Assembly (NCBI RefSeq): GCF_000972845.2
Contig: NC_040025.1
Span: 18,779,399-18,843,398, forward strand
Reading direction: 5' to 3'
Length of the DNA stretch: 64,000 nucleotides
Origin: Larimichthys crocea
Lineage: Eukaryota > Chordata > Actinopteri > Sciaenidae
Each line of letters opens with the position of its first letter. Positions within the stretch are counted from its first letter, which is position 1. Below are positions 53,001 to 64,000 of this stretch, in pieces. Below the pieces are notes generated by a model. It had not been told where the DNA came from and searched no databases. It saw only the letters and a program-made list of their open reading frames with translations. The position numbers were made by a program, and so were the translations under genes.

Positions 53001-56000
53001 ATTTTTTTTATTCTTTTTTCGATGTAGAAAACGGATTTATGAAGAAAGCTGTAGAAGATCAGTTTACTCTCCTGGCTGTTTACGATTCAACTGGGAATTC
53101 TGTATTCATCACCCCATCCTCACCACAACATTTAAGTGAATCAGGATACCACCAAGAAAAAAATATATTTTTAAAATACGTTTGCCCCACAAAACCATCC
53201 TCACTGACCCCAATATCTGCTAATCCAGACAACCTTTAAGAATGACAGTAGTTGACCTTTAAGATTCTTTGACAACAATGATTTGAGGATTTAAGGGACC
53301 GATAAAATGCCATCCTACCTAAAACCATCAGTTCAGCAGCAAAATATATGACGCCGTGTTTATTCTCAGCCACACACTGGTACATGCCGGCGTCAGATAG
53401 TGTCAGCACTGACACTGACAGGACTCCGTCCTCCACATGGATTCTGTCCTGTGATAGAAAGGTTGAAAGGAAGCAATTATTGCTTAAGACTTAAAGGTAG
53501 CTTTTGCTTTGCTCAGCACGCTCTGGCAAAGCTCAATAACCATCGGATTGGGTTAGAGGCACTGTCAATGGGCACAGATCAAATCAGGATTATATTTCAG
53601 AGAATAAATCAGTCAGAGTGTAAACGACATTTTTTTCCATATGTGCTTGTTCAGACCATGTAAACCAGATTTGGATGTTTTCGGGATTAATATCCGACAG
53701 TGAAAACTGAGCTTGTGTCTGTGTGGCTAAATTAATTAGTTTCCTTTAATTTTGGTCCATATACAGGCATCATCAAACATTTATTATGAATGATTTACCC
53801 AGAGCAGATTTAGACTGATCCATAAAATGGAACCCATCACCTATTCATAATTTTAATTAAGGTACACATTTACATGACAGAAAGCTCATCATAAGCTATG
53901 TTTGGTATACCTGAAACTGAAATCATGAAAAGCACATGGTACTTCTCCTTTAATCACGCAAATGTCAATCATATTCTAAATAATGCCCCATTGAATATAT
54001 TTGTGAAATCAAATTAAAGTATGACATTTTAAAAAATGCAGTTTTAATAATAAAATCAGACAGGTTATATTTGTAGTCTAACTCAAAAGAAGAGGCCTCG
54101 CCCTGAGATTTATTAAATACAAGTAAGAAAATCAAGTTTAAAGGTATGCATCTCAAAATTACACAAGACTGCATGTATTTCTCTGGTGGTCTAGAGCCAG
54201 GTGTGCAGCTATACAGTATATTTCACAGGAGATTGAGTCCATTGTCCCTAAATCTGGAGGAGCTTTAACATGCACCATGAATAATGAAAAACAACCACTG
54301 GCTCCATTCAGATGAAATGGAGCAATCTCCCAGGGACTACACTGATCCACTCTCTAAGACTGTGTAATCTGCCATGGTAGAGCAGAATAAGAGACAGTTG
54401 CATCCATGCCTCATGAATGACACACCTCAGCAAGATGTTTACACTCTCCTCTCATCTCACTCTAAATTGCACTTGGAAAAAGAGCAATGTGAAATATTGA
54501 ACAGTTTAAAAAAAAGAGAAAGGGTGAGGATGAGCTGAAGCCGAAGATTAAGTCTTTAAAATAAAATATTGGTAGGTGGCAGGCTGTAATTTACCTCTGA
54601 GAGCAGCTGTTGGCCGTTCTTCAGCCACGTGTAGGAGGGTTTCGGCTTCCCATTGGCCCGGCACTCCCAGTATAGTCTCTCCTCTATGGCCAGCGCTGTG
54701 TCCTTCATAGCCTGGATCCACTGAGGCTTGGCTGAGGGAACAGAAATATACTCGGTGAAATGTCTGACGTGAAGCGAGAGGACAGGTTTTGAAGGTGCAG
54801 AATGATCTCATTAAATACGCCACCATCCAAAATAGTTCAAAGAAAAGCACATGCAGACTGACAGCTCAGATAAGTGGAAATCATGAAAACGTTAGCGGAA
54901 TGGGTTTGTCTTTAAAGAAGATAGAGGAGAGAAGAGTGAATGTAGGGTATCACTCAATTTCATCACTTAAATGTGTCAGCAGCCTGTGGCAACTCAAGAT
55001 TAGCACCATAGACTGTGCCACAAAACAGGAAGCTCTCCTGACAGCTGAAGTGCACCCGACACCACTGCTCACCTCTACCTGTCACCTTAATTCTGTGCAT
55101 AATAAACATCACCCCCCTGTCTGTTTCCCATCCAGCACACAACTCACCCTGCATCTTACCTCTTACATATTTACACCTTTTCAGGAATTTTCATGGGTAG
55201 AGTGTTGTGCCCATAATAAGCACAGCTCACTTCGCAGGCACTGTACATACCGTCAGCTCCAATTTCACAAGTGTCATTTTCCCTCTCTCACAAAAATTCA
55301 CGGCTGAAGTAAGCCAAGAACCCAGAAATGTAATAACAGCAGTAAAATTAAAACCAACAGTGCTTATTATCAGGGAAGAAGGTAATGACTTTTTCCGGCT
55401 GTGTATATAACAATAAGCTGTTAAAATTCTTACAGTTATTATATTAACCATATAACAATTCTTGACCACTTAAAACAGCTGTTGACGTCACATACTGAGA
55501 GCATTAAATCCAGAATAGGATGGATCTTAAACAATGCTTAATAATTTTACAGTTACCATAGAAGGCCAGTCGGCCAGTGGCCATGTTCTTGCCCATCTTG
55601 TTCTCAGCCACACACTCGTATCCTCCTGTATCATCCTGCTGGAAGCTGGGAATCTCCAGCACAGCATTAGAGTACTTCATTTTGACTTTGCTGGGGAACG
55701 GAACGCCGTTAGCCCTCTTCCAAGTGATCTCTGGCACGGGGCTGGAAGAGACAGAGGAAGAAGGAAATCTAAGAAGGAAATCACGATTCGCGCTCCTTTG
55801 AACTTTTAAGACTGTTGCTGAGGTTGCAGGTGTCTGCAATAATCCTGCAATAAAGTGTTCGATAGAGCTTAAAGTCTGTTTGCTGCATTTTATTTGTGGA
55901 TGAGTGGTCTGAGTTACCTCAATCTGACAACAACAACAAAAAAAAATCTGTCTCACATGCTTTTCAGACCAATCACAGCTTGATGCCACACTCTATGAAA

Positions 56001-59000
56001 TATAATTGCCACAGTAACGTTACGATATAGAAATCCGGAGGTTCCTCATCCAGAATGAAAGACAGGAGAAGATTGGAAACATGCTTCAAGGAATCCAGCT
56101 TACTTCCCAAGGGCGAAACACTCCAGCGTAACTGTTGATCCTTTTGCAGCGGGCACATTGTCTGGGAAATTAACTTCTATTTTCGGCTCGTATTCACCCA
56201 TCACTCCTATGAAGAGCAAGCACAAGAACTTGCTCAGTCCTCCATTATTCATGACTTACACGCAATATGGCTTGCATTATGGACCAAACAATAGCACTGT
56301 AAAACTAACAGAGGAGAAATAAAAGACACATGAGCAAACATTCTCTCATGGGTAAACTCAAAGTAGTACATCACTTAAGTGTGCAGTCACAAGAATGCAG
56401 CAAAACACCAGCAGGGAATAATCTCACTTTCTTCGTGGTGGAACAGATGGATATAGATATCTTGTTGTTTTTTTCAGCTCGTCTGGCTGTTTGTCTATTA
56501 TCTCAAAGCTTGAGTGGGCAGTTCCCAACCTCTGCTCTTTTATTGTTAATATCAGTATTCATGGAAGAGACTGGGATCAGAAAGTGATGCGATGGGATTT
56601 AAATTTATGCAGCTACATGTACAGTACACTGAGTGGAAACTAACTGCTTGAGCCACCAGAACACTCAATGTAATGGTCCAGTGACGTATATCTTATGTTT
56701 AATTCATTCCAAAGGCAATCTTTATTCACTCTTTCCATGAAAGCATAACAGAGAATAGAGCAACAGACCATAGAGGCCCGCACTGAGTATTCATGTGAAA
56801 AGACAGGGAAAGCTTTTAAAGCAAATGCGAATTACAAGAAAGCTAAGTCAGCAAAGACTTGGATTTGGGCGCTTTGTTTGCTGGCCTACATTCAGGCTAT
56901 TTACTTACAGACATTATCACTCTGTGATTCAACCACAGTGAGGCACGACAGGACAAAGAACACTCTGGCTAACATGATGATTAAAGCCACCTTGAAAAGG
57001 AAGGTCTTTAATACATGGTTGAAAGGTATACTAGTCACATCATGGCCTAAGCTGTTGTCTTACCATCTGTCCTGAGGATCAGAGATGTTGGTGAGCTGTG
57101 AACTTTGCCCTTTGTGATGCTGTTCATCACTACGCAAGTGTAGTTACCCACGTCAGAGGTCTCCACCTTGGCAATGTAAAGGTTTCCCGTCTGCTGGGAG
57201 ACGAAACGCCGATTGTCTTGTTGAACAAAGTATGGGTACTCATTGAAGACCCATGCATAAGTAAGGTCTGGAAGACAAACAAGTGATAAAGAGTCTTAAA
57301 TGTGATTGTAAACAGGCTAATAAATGGGGGCAGGATTATAGTGTACTTAAGTCTTTTAAAAGACATCACTAGAACTTGAAAATAACTTCAGCTGATGAAG
57401 GTGAGACAGTTTACCTCCTGAGGAAGTCGGCGTCCCACAGAGCAACACCACTCCTTGCCCCTCTCGGACTGACACTGCACTTCTGGTGTGGACTTTGAAA
57501 TGATCTAAGTCTGAGAGAGAGGTGGAGGGGATGAAAAGAAAGATCACCGCAGGATCTCACATATCAGAGAGAAAACAGAACTGAGTAAAAGCTCTCAGCA
57601 ATACACTGATACAAGACCATAAGGAAATTGTCATGAGAATTGCACCTCTGTGAAGCCTGAGAGAGACAGCGAGACAGGGTGAGATGGACAAGAGCGTATA
57701 CATATTAGAAGTTTTGTAAAAGATCAGTGGAAACGTCTGAACCTAGACACTGAAGTAGATATTACATATGAGAGGTGATAACTCCAGTCATGTACGTGAA
57801 ACCTGGGACAGGCTGCAGCCCAAAAGGGTTGTTTAAACTAAATAAATAAAATAATAAAATAATACATAATAAGTTACTTATTCTAACTTGAGCTATAGTT
57901 GGTTAAAAAAGTAACCATAGCTTATTATTAATCAATAACATCACATCCAACTAATGCTTTCCCACGTACCCATTGTGGTATCTGGACATGTCGGCATGTC
58001 CTCTCTTTATAATTCACAGACTTTGCTGCAGTCAGTTTTCTATTGGGACTATTTTTTACAGATTATCCAATGTAACCTTTTTTTATGCAAAGTCCTATTG
58101 TTGTTGAGGTATTATCAGTATCAAATGTCTTTATTCAGTTTTCTCAGCCATGCATTTCTTAAAAGTTTGTCAAATAAAACCAAAACTATCCACAATGCCA
58201 GATACCACCAAGAAAAGGTGTCAAAAGATGCTTTGTTGTCATCATGAATAGAACCCTGAATGAACAGCGCATAACCAATAAGTGTTTGTTTCTTTATTCA
58301 TTTCAGGTGTTTGCTCAGCTATGTGATGTGAAAGATATCAGCGTTTACTTGTCACATTTGTGGCAGTGCAGTTGTATTTCTATTCATCTGCAATATTTTA
58401 TTTTTTGTTGAATAAATGTTCCAGTCACAGTTAACACTGCTTTCTTCAGGTTTAGGTCCTTATTCAGATTGCACTACTTGAGCAGTTTAGTTGCCCACTT
58501 TGACCCAGAGTGCTTCCAATAAAAAGCGAGTTTTCATCAAGCTAAGCAACTAAATTGAAGCAGTCATTCATTTGAGTAAAGAAGGGTCGTCACTCAGACT
58601 GCTGCCATGTTACTTCAACAGTTAATGTAGCTTTACACCAACTTTTCAGAGTGCTGCACTCTGATAAATATTGCAAATATCGCCCACCCAGCTCAGTGTG
58701 TGTCTGCATTATTTCATTATTTGCTAAGTGCAGTTACACTTCCACAATGCCATTTCTTAGTAAAAAAAAAAAAGTGCCAGATACTGACTACAACTTACAG
58801 GCAAACTGCAGACTTGCTCTCCTGCTGAGGATAGCTCCTACAGTGTTGTACGCCATACACTGGTACATCCCTACATCCTGGTAGCGGTCCAGACTGCTTA
58901 TAATGAGGTTGCCCCCAGACAGACGCCGCCGGCGATCCAGGCCCAGATTTATGAGAGTCCCATTCAATGACCATCTGTGAGGGCAAAGACACCATCAGTC

Positions 59001-62000
59001 CCTGGCAAAATGCACTGTCCATTTCTTTCTACCAACCAAGGTGGTCTGACAGGAGGTGAGCTGCGAACACAACTCACTGTAGTAACTCACTTGCAGTAAG
59101 AATAATATGCTGTACATTTGTGCTGGAGGAATTCACAGGCTTGAAGCATGTACAGCATGATTTTTGCAGGTGTGATGTTTGCTATTAATTTTTCTCCTGC
59201 AGTGCATCAACTTTCCTGACAAGCAAACAAAGTTTCAAACAAAAGTATTTTTCTACAGACATAAACTTGGAAAAGACAGTTGATGAATGTGCGCGCATCT
59301 GTTAAAAAGTCGATACATTGATACACATTTGAGTTGAGTCTGCAGTCTTTGTCACTTTTTTGTTTCCTTTACAATGAGAAATCCTTGTCGACAGACATTT
59401 TATGTTTTATAAATGCTTTCCGTCTTTCATATTCTGCATATTTTTTCATGATTGTTGATTTTGTGCCTGCAATCTAATGACGCATATGGCTGCGATGTCT
59501 GTGAAAGTTCTTTGTTGAACCTACATGTTACATTGTTATTGGTTATGTGTTATCGTGCAAATGTCTTATTTATATTGTGTGTTTTATATTTATTTTATTC
59601 TTTTAATCTATATTTTGCTCTATCATTATTTGCTGCTGCAGCTATCCCATTTTACCCTCAGGGATCATTAAAGTTTAATCTCAGAGTACCATACAGAAAG
59701 CTGTCCTCTGCTATTTAAGTGAAGCAGAAGATAAAGGTTTTAAAAGCCATCCCAGATATTATCATCAGTCTTAACCATAATCACCTCTTCTCTGCCACAT
59801 TATATTTACATAATGTGACATTATTCCACCTTTGACTTCTCATTAGGACAAAACATTAGCTCTTGGCAAGAGGTAACAGTGAGCTGATGTAACAAAGGAT
59901 GCCTTTTCCACTCCGTTTCCTCTGCTATTACATCTTTCTCAGGTGTGAGAATTTAAAAAAATAAACTTGCATATTTAAAAAAAAGAAGCACCTAAAAGAA
60001 CTCTTAAAAACACAAGGTTAATTCATTGATTTAAACAAGTCCTGTTATTCAGTGAGAAAATACTTTCTTTTTCTAACACCACAACACTCCATCACTTTAA
60101 AAATGCTATTCATAAATAGAGCATTGATGGGTTCAAGGGCAGAGCACTTTTCAAGAATGTTCCATCATTTTTCTCAAAGCACAGAAAATATATTTTTTTT
60201 CTTTAGACACATTTTTTCTTTTCTGCTTTCCTTAAGAGGAAATGAAAGACACTGTACCGCCATAATGGGCAACTTTCCAATTGCTTTCAAGTCTAGCTTC
60301 TAAAATAATTTCTTAAAGAATATATCTAAACCACTGAACATTGATGAGTGCTTGCTGCCATATTCCAGACACTTATAATTGATAGCTGTTTTGCTGCATG
60401 TACTGAGATTAACTCTACTACTTCTTAAGGCAGTATGGTTTGAGAGGCTGTGCACGTTGAATACCTAAACAGCTGGATCGGGTTGTGATGCATGCTTGTG
60501 TGTGTTAAGGTGTTTGTGTCCTGTCCTCAGTCACCATTTTCACCTCTTTCTGACCTGCTCTGAAGTGCCTGTGCTGTTCAGTGGTTCCCTGAACACCAGA
60601 CAGGTGATTGAATAGCAGTTCCAAAACTGAATTACTCTGCTTGAGACTCACATGTTGTCTGACCATCTGACCACAGAGAAACTTGAGTATTTCAGATGAT
60701 CCTGCAGTCCATAACCACAGGCTCCAAGTTTTTTTTATTTTTTTTAAATTGCATCACTTTTACGACACGCTGCGGAAAAGATGCTTTTCTCTATCAAATG
60801 TGGCTTTCTCATGAGTTTCTATCGCACTACAGTGTGCATACTATGAACGTTTCATCTCTTTGTGAGTGATAAGACTGGCAGAGGAAAGGAGAAGAAGGGG
60901 GGAGGGAGCAGTGTGAAGCTATTTACACTTCAAGAGAGAGGTGCTGAGGGCATGCAGAGCCTAGCACAGCCAGCTTGAGAAGACACCACGTTAAACATGC
61001 TCATCTCACCTTTAATCAGTACATGGAAATACCTGGTTTCGTAAAAAGCTTGAAATAATGAGCGCATATGTACTCCACACCACTATCATTCAGCTCATCT
61101 GTGCTGCAGTAATCCCACTGTTGAACACCAAAGACCCTTGTAATCAATGTCTGTTAGCGCCAACTATAAACCCGCATTGGTCTCATCATGGCATTTTTGA
61201 GGAGAGGAGATTTAAGATTTATTAAAATGCTACACATGTCTCACTAACATAATAACTGGTGAGACAAGAAGCAGATTGGTGCATGTATGAGAATCAAATC
61301 ATCAAAGCCATAATGACACCACTGATGCTTCTATTCAATGACCGAAATGGGTTTAACCTTCCTACTCCATGTGAAAAATTATACAATAATGAATGATTAG
61401 TCTTTATAGTATTGTAAATGATGACATGAATGGACAATGTCGACTATTTATAGGATTTTTTTTTTTTATTTAATGATGTGCACCAAAGAATATTTTAAAA
61501 GCATTTCAAAAAGGTGGTTGTTTTAGACAGTTTTTTTTTTTGTTTTTTTTACAGTTTTTATGTTGTGACGCATCTAAACCCCTCCCTGTTTCCTGCACTG
61601 ATTGCAGTACTTAACAGTAAACAAGGTCCTTTTATGACATTGTCAGCTCAGAAAATGCTTTCAGTGATGAAAGTAATGAGAAGAATAGGGATAGTGTGCA
61701 CATAAAGGGCTAATTATTTACCCAAGTCCCTCAGATAAATGATTACTACTTACTAAACTACAGAGATTTGTACTGAAATTGAATTTTTATTTTTATTAAT
61801 TTTTGTTTATTGATTTGTGAATCAGATTTTCACTTGCTTCAAGGGTCATAGTACAAATAAACCTCAAATAATGATCTATGGCTTTATCTAAATGCTTACA
61901 TACACTGTAAGTTGAATTTGCACTTACCTGTACTGAGGAGGTGGTATTCCCTTAGCATCACACGTCAGAGTAGCTTCTTCTTCTATGGAGTCGACAGGAA

Positions 62001-62690
62001 TAAATAAGTCACCTGGCTCCATCCTCCATCTTGGACCATGGTATGATCCACTGTCCAGACAATCTGTCAGAGAAACAGTAACTGTCTGAGCATAACAACA
62101 GAAAAAAAACGCTTTTTTGATAGAATCTGGCTTCCATAATTCAACGTTCTTCCAGAGGAAATAAGATATTTTGGTCTAATAGTGACTCTCTTCCAAAGTG
62201 GGAGGTTGGACATTAGTAAATATGGAAATGAGTCAGTATGTTTCATATTATCCTGAGTTGTTGCAAATGCTGATTAGTTGCTTTTCCAGCAATTAAAAAC
62301 ATCTGTATTTTCATATGATACAAAAGAACATTATTAACAAACAAATGCATTTCTTGATGTAACAGAAGCTTTTTCTCTGTGTTACTTAGTGCAAATGAAA
62401 AGTATATACGACAAGGAAACAACATCAAATATCTCTCTCAGAGTAGTGAAGAGAAAGATTGAGAGTGTTGCCTCTGTGTTGTGAATGGAAGTCAATACTG
62501 AGGAGTTTTCCTCTAAACCCGGGTCCACCCTATCATCTCTGACACTGACGTGATTTTCAGCTCTTCAGATCTCATCCCGCAACTGTAAATGTCCAAACAT
62601 GAAAGAATCATTACTCATATAAAAAGGTGGTTTACCTGCCAGACAGTCGATGATTGATAACAGTAGAAGCTGTTTCCATGGCAACGTCAT
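38047..62690 (-). CDS. cntn3: Contactin of the CNTN3/4/6 group, best match contactin-3
   Basis: This is a neural immunoglobulin-superfamily adhesion protein, normally GPI-anchored on axons. The 22 coding exons give 1026 aa (human CNTN3 about 1028): 62636-62690, 61928-62063, 58799-58974, 57415-57510, 57064-57267, 56104-56206, 55557-55741, 54595-54731, 53319-53448, 52702-52852, 52315-52442, 50876-51045, 49359-49476, 45067-45225, 43231-43380, 42972-43042, 42122-42356, 41497-41606, 39803-39989, 39479-39591, 39140-39308, 38047-38144. All phases agree. The order is signal peptide ([18 protein letters not shown]), six Ig domains (about 28-596), four FNIII domains (about 598-994) and a short tail. 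Assignment to contactin-3 rests on the signal peptide, the Ig4 start ([18 protein letters not shown]), GSPSPP before FNIII-1, and SMSARGSSS in the last exon. FNIII-3 looks more like CNTN6, so the paralogue (possibly teleost cntn3b) needs a tree. Confidence 0.93.
46593..46620. repeat. (GAT)n microsatellite in a cntn3 intron
   Basis: About nine GAT units with one GAC interruption. Confidence 0.9.
47334..47733 (+). mobile_element. Degenerate MITE-like repeat in a cntn3 intron
   Basis: The left end GTGCTGGAAAGTAACTTGGT and right end AAGTACTTCTTCCACTAGCG form partial inverted ends. The AAGTACT-rich interior matches a dispersed fish repeat I recognise by pattern. It lies in the intron between 45225 and 49359. 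Confidence 0.5.
48632..48660. repeat. (GAAA)n microsatellite in a cntn3 intron
   Basis: About seven GAAA units followed by A-rich sequence. Confidence 0.9.
49080..49245 (+). repeat. Dispersed fish repeat fragment in a cntn3 intron
   Basis: It contains GTCCTTGAGCAAGACACTGA, then CCCAGTGCAGCACACACAGT, and ends TATATAAGTGCAGTCCATTT. This block is frequent in fish genomes. It lies just upstream of exon 49359-49476 in plus coordinates. Confidence 0.6.
59560..59690 (+). repeat. LINE/SINE 3' tail-like fragment in a cntn3 intron
   Basis: It reads TTGCTGCTGCAGCTATCCCA then CCCTCAGGGATCATTAAAGT, similar to the tails at 4.9 kb and 20.0 kb. No upstream body was recognised. Confidence 0.45.
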
Positions 62691-62773
62691 CTTTGGCAGC
62701 CAAGGGCAAATGAGACTTTCATCCAATAATCTTTGAAATGGCACTCGTGTTCTCCGAGAGAGGGAAGCTTGAC
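62691..62773 (-). other. Likely 5' UTR part of the first coding exon of cntn3
   Basis: On the minus strand a pyrimidine-containing stretch ending CAG lies directly above 62773, and the sequence from there runs to the ATG at 62690. Contactin genes commonly have a non-coding first exon, so this may be an acceptor for an upstream exon in or beyond the window. No promoter could be assigned. Confidence 0.35.
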
Positions 62774-64000
62774 CTGTTGGAACAAGAATTTTTTTGTAAG
62801 ACACCAGCGAACCCCAAAATATTTTGAATCCTGCTCTCAACATTGTGGCACTTAATGATCAGGAGAAGACAAGGGAAGTGTGGCAGTTTTATTATAGGAA
62901 GTATGATTATAGTCAAATTGGATGTGGAGTTTGGTGCAGGATGTGTCTCATTTTTTCCATCCATTCACACATTTCTAATCAGTGACGATCCAGGCAGTGT
63001 CACTTTCCGCCCTGTGGTTTGGCCAACTTGCACCCAGAGATGTCTGAGGGTGATACCAGAGGCATATGGGAGGAAGCCCATGCCAATCTATTAGGGGAGC
63101 GACCAACGCCTAAGCTCATCCTTCACTTGGACGGATTCACTCTGGCTGCCTGAGGAGACTTGGACCTGGGAATTGGGTGCCATCCAATCAATTAGATTCA
63201 CCCACAGCAGCATGTGTCTCCCCACATGCTGGGGTGAATCAAGACAGGCTGATGAGGAAGCCATTCCACCCAGGTCCATAATCAAGGGCAAGTGTCTGCT
63301 CGTGGCATGTGTTGCAAATTGCAATGCACCCACTTCTTGCAGGAGGAGACTGAGCGAGTAATGATGCAATTATGAAATGTCAAACATACACACAACGGAG
63401 AACCGACAATAACACAGCAGTTAAGAGAGCAGTAACGCATACATGGATGTGTTCAGAGTAAATGCAGATTTGCCGACACGTGCACCTGCATGAAAAAAAA
63501 CATGCACATGGAAACACACACACAACACAAATTTCCTCAAGAGGTGTTCAAGATGTAGTAAGGGCAGAGACAGATAATAAAACCAATCTGCTAAATGTCA
63601 CACAACCCACACACACACACCTACACACCAAACGCACTTTCTAACTGTGTACAACACGTATAACACCCTGCCTCCACATGCACACACATACTCACTTTCC
63701 ATTTAGAAGACATAAGCCGTGATGTGACCTAATCCCGGACGAGCCTTGTTCAAAACGCTACTTATGGAGGGTCTAATTGTTTGTCAGCTGCCTGGATGTC
63801 AAATCAGACACGTGGGGTCTCAGCCAGGATTTTTTTCCTTTCCTTTCATGTTTGCTCTGTCCTTTTTCTTCCCCAAAAGTCTGCAAAATTGGATTGGTAC
63901 GCTTCCTCTCAAGAAGAGTCCTGCATGCCATACCTCAGTGATAGGCCCACAGTGTGCAAACTGCTGGCACCTCAGGACTGAGGATTTTTTTGTGTGGAAG
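62774..64000. other. Region upstream of the cntn3 start
   Basis: No recognisable coding exon. It contains CA-rich simple sequence around 63.45-63.70 kb. It probably lies within the contactin first intron or promoter. Confidence 0.4.

Noticed and set aside
54789..55307. 172-codon open frame on the plus strand
   Set aside because: It lies in a contactin intron between exons 54595-54731 and 55557-55741, with low-complexity composition and no recognisable domain.

Overview
The window looks like nuclear DNA from a ray-finned (teleost) fish. The evidence is AT-rich non-coding sequence, GT-AG introns of tens of bases to about 4 kb, fish-type SINE/MITE/LINE-tail repeats, and a [Pro2]-somatostatin precursor of the teleost sst2/cortistatin type. 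I recognise four protein-coding genes. All lie on the minus strand, and each can be rebuilt exon by exon with consistent splice phases and complete reading frames. I see no RNA genes, CRISPR, operons or prokaryotic features.

Layout from left to right: (1) 1-11742 holds no recognisable gene, only repeats, a perfect 27-bp palindrome and a few less AT-rich blocks that may be conserved regulatory elements. (2) 11980-12654 is cort/sst2, two coding exons, 110 aa, with a TATA box and CRE-like sites upstream. (3) About 13.1-16.9 kb is a gene-free spacer. (4) 17461-19309 is srm (spermidine synthase), 8 coding exons, 289 aa, with a TATA-less promoter carrying NRF1, ETS and CCAAT motifs. (5) 19.65-21.5 kb is a repeat-dense spacer with a nested transposon insertion. 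(6) 22252-32429 is exosc10 (Rrp6 exonuclease), 25 coding exons, 891 aa. (7) 32.5-38.0 kb is a spacer that probably contains the next gene's 3' UTR. (8) 38047-62690 is a contactin, best matching contactin-3, 22 coding exons, 1026 aa. (9) 62.7-64.0 kb is its upstream region, where a 5' non-coding exon is likely.

The genes are neighbours, not a pathway. exosc10 is the nuclear exosome 3'-5' exonuclease, srm makes spermidine, cort encodes a secreted neuropeptide, and cntn3 is a GPI-type neural adhesion protein. In human, as I recall, CORT, SRM and EXOSC10 all lie in 1p36.22 while CNTN3 is on 3p, so the block joins those two ancestral linkage groups. I found no previously undescribed system. The most useful second-look items are the cort promoter, the short polar C-terminus of the contactin, the palindrome at 3476-3533, the nested repeat beside srm, and the candidate conserved non-coding blocks left of cort.
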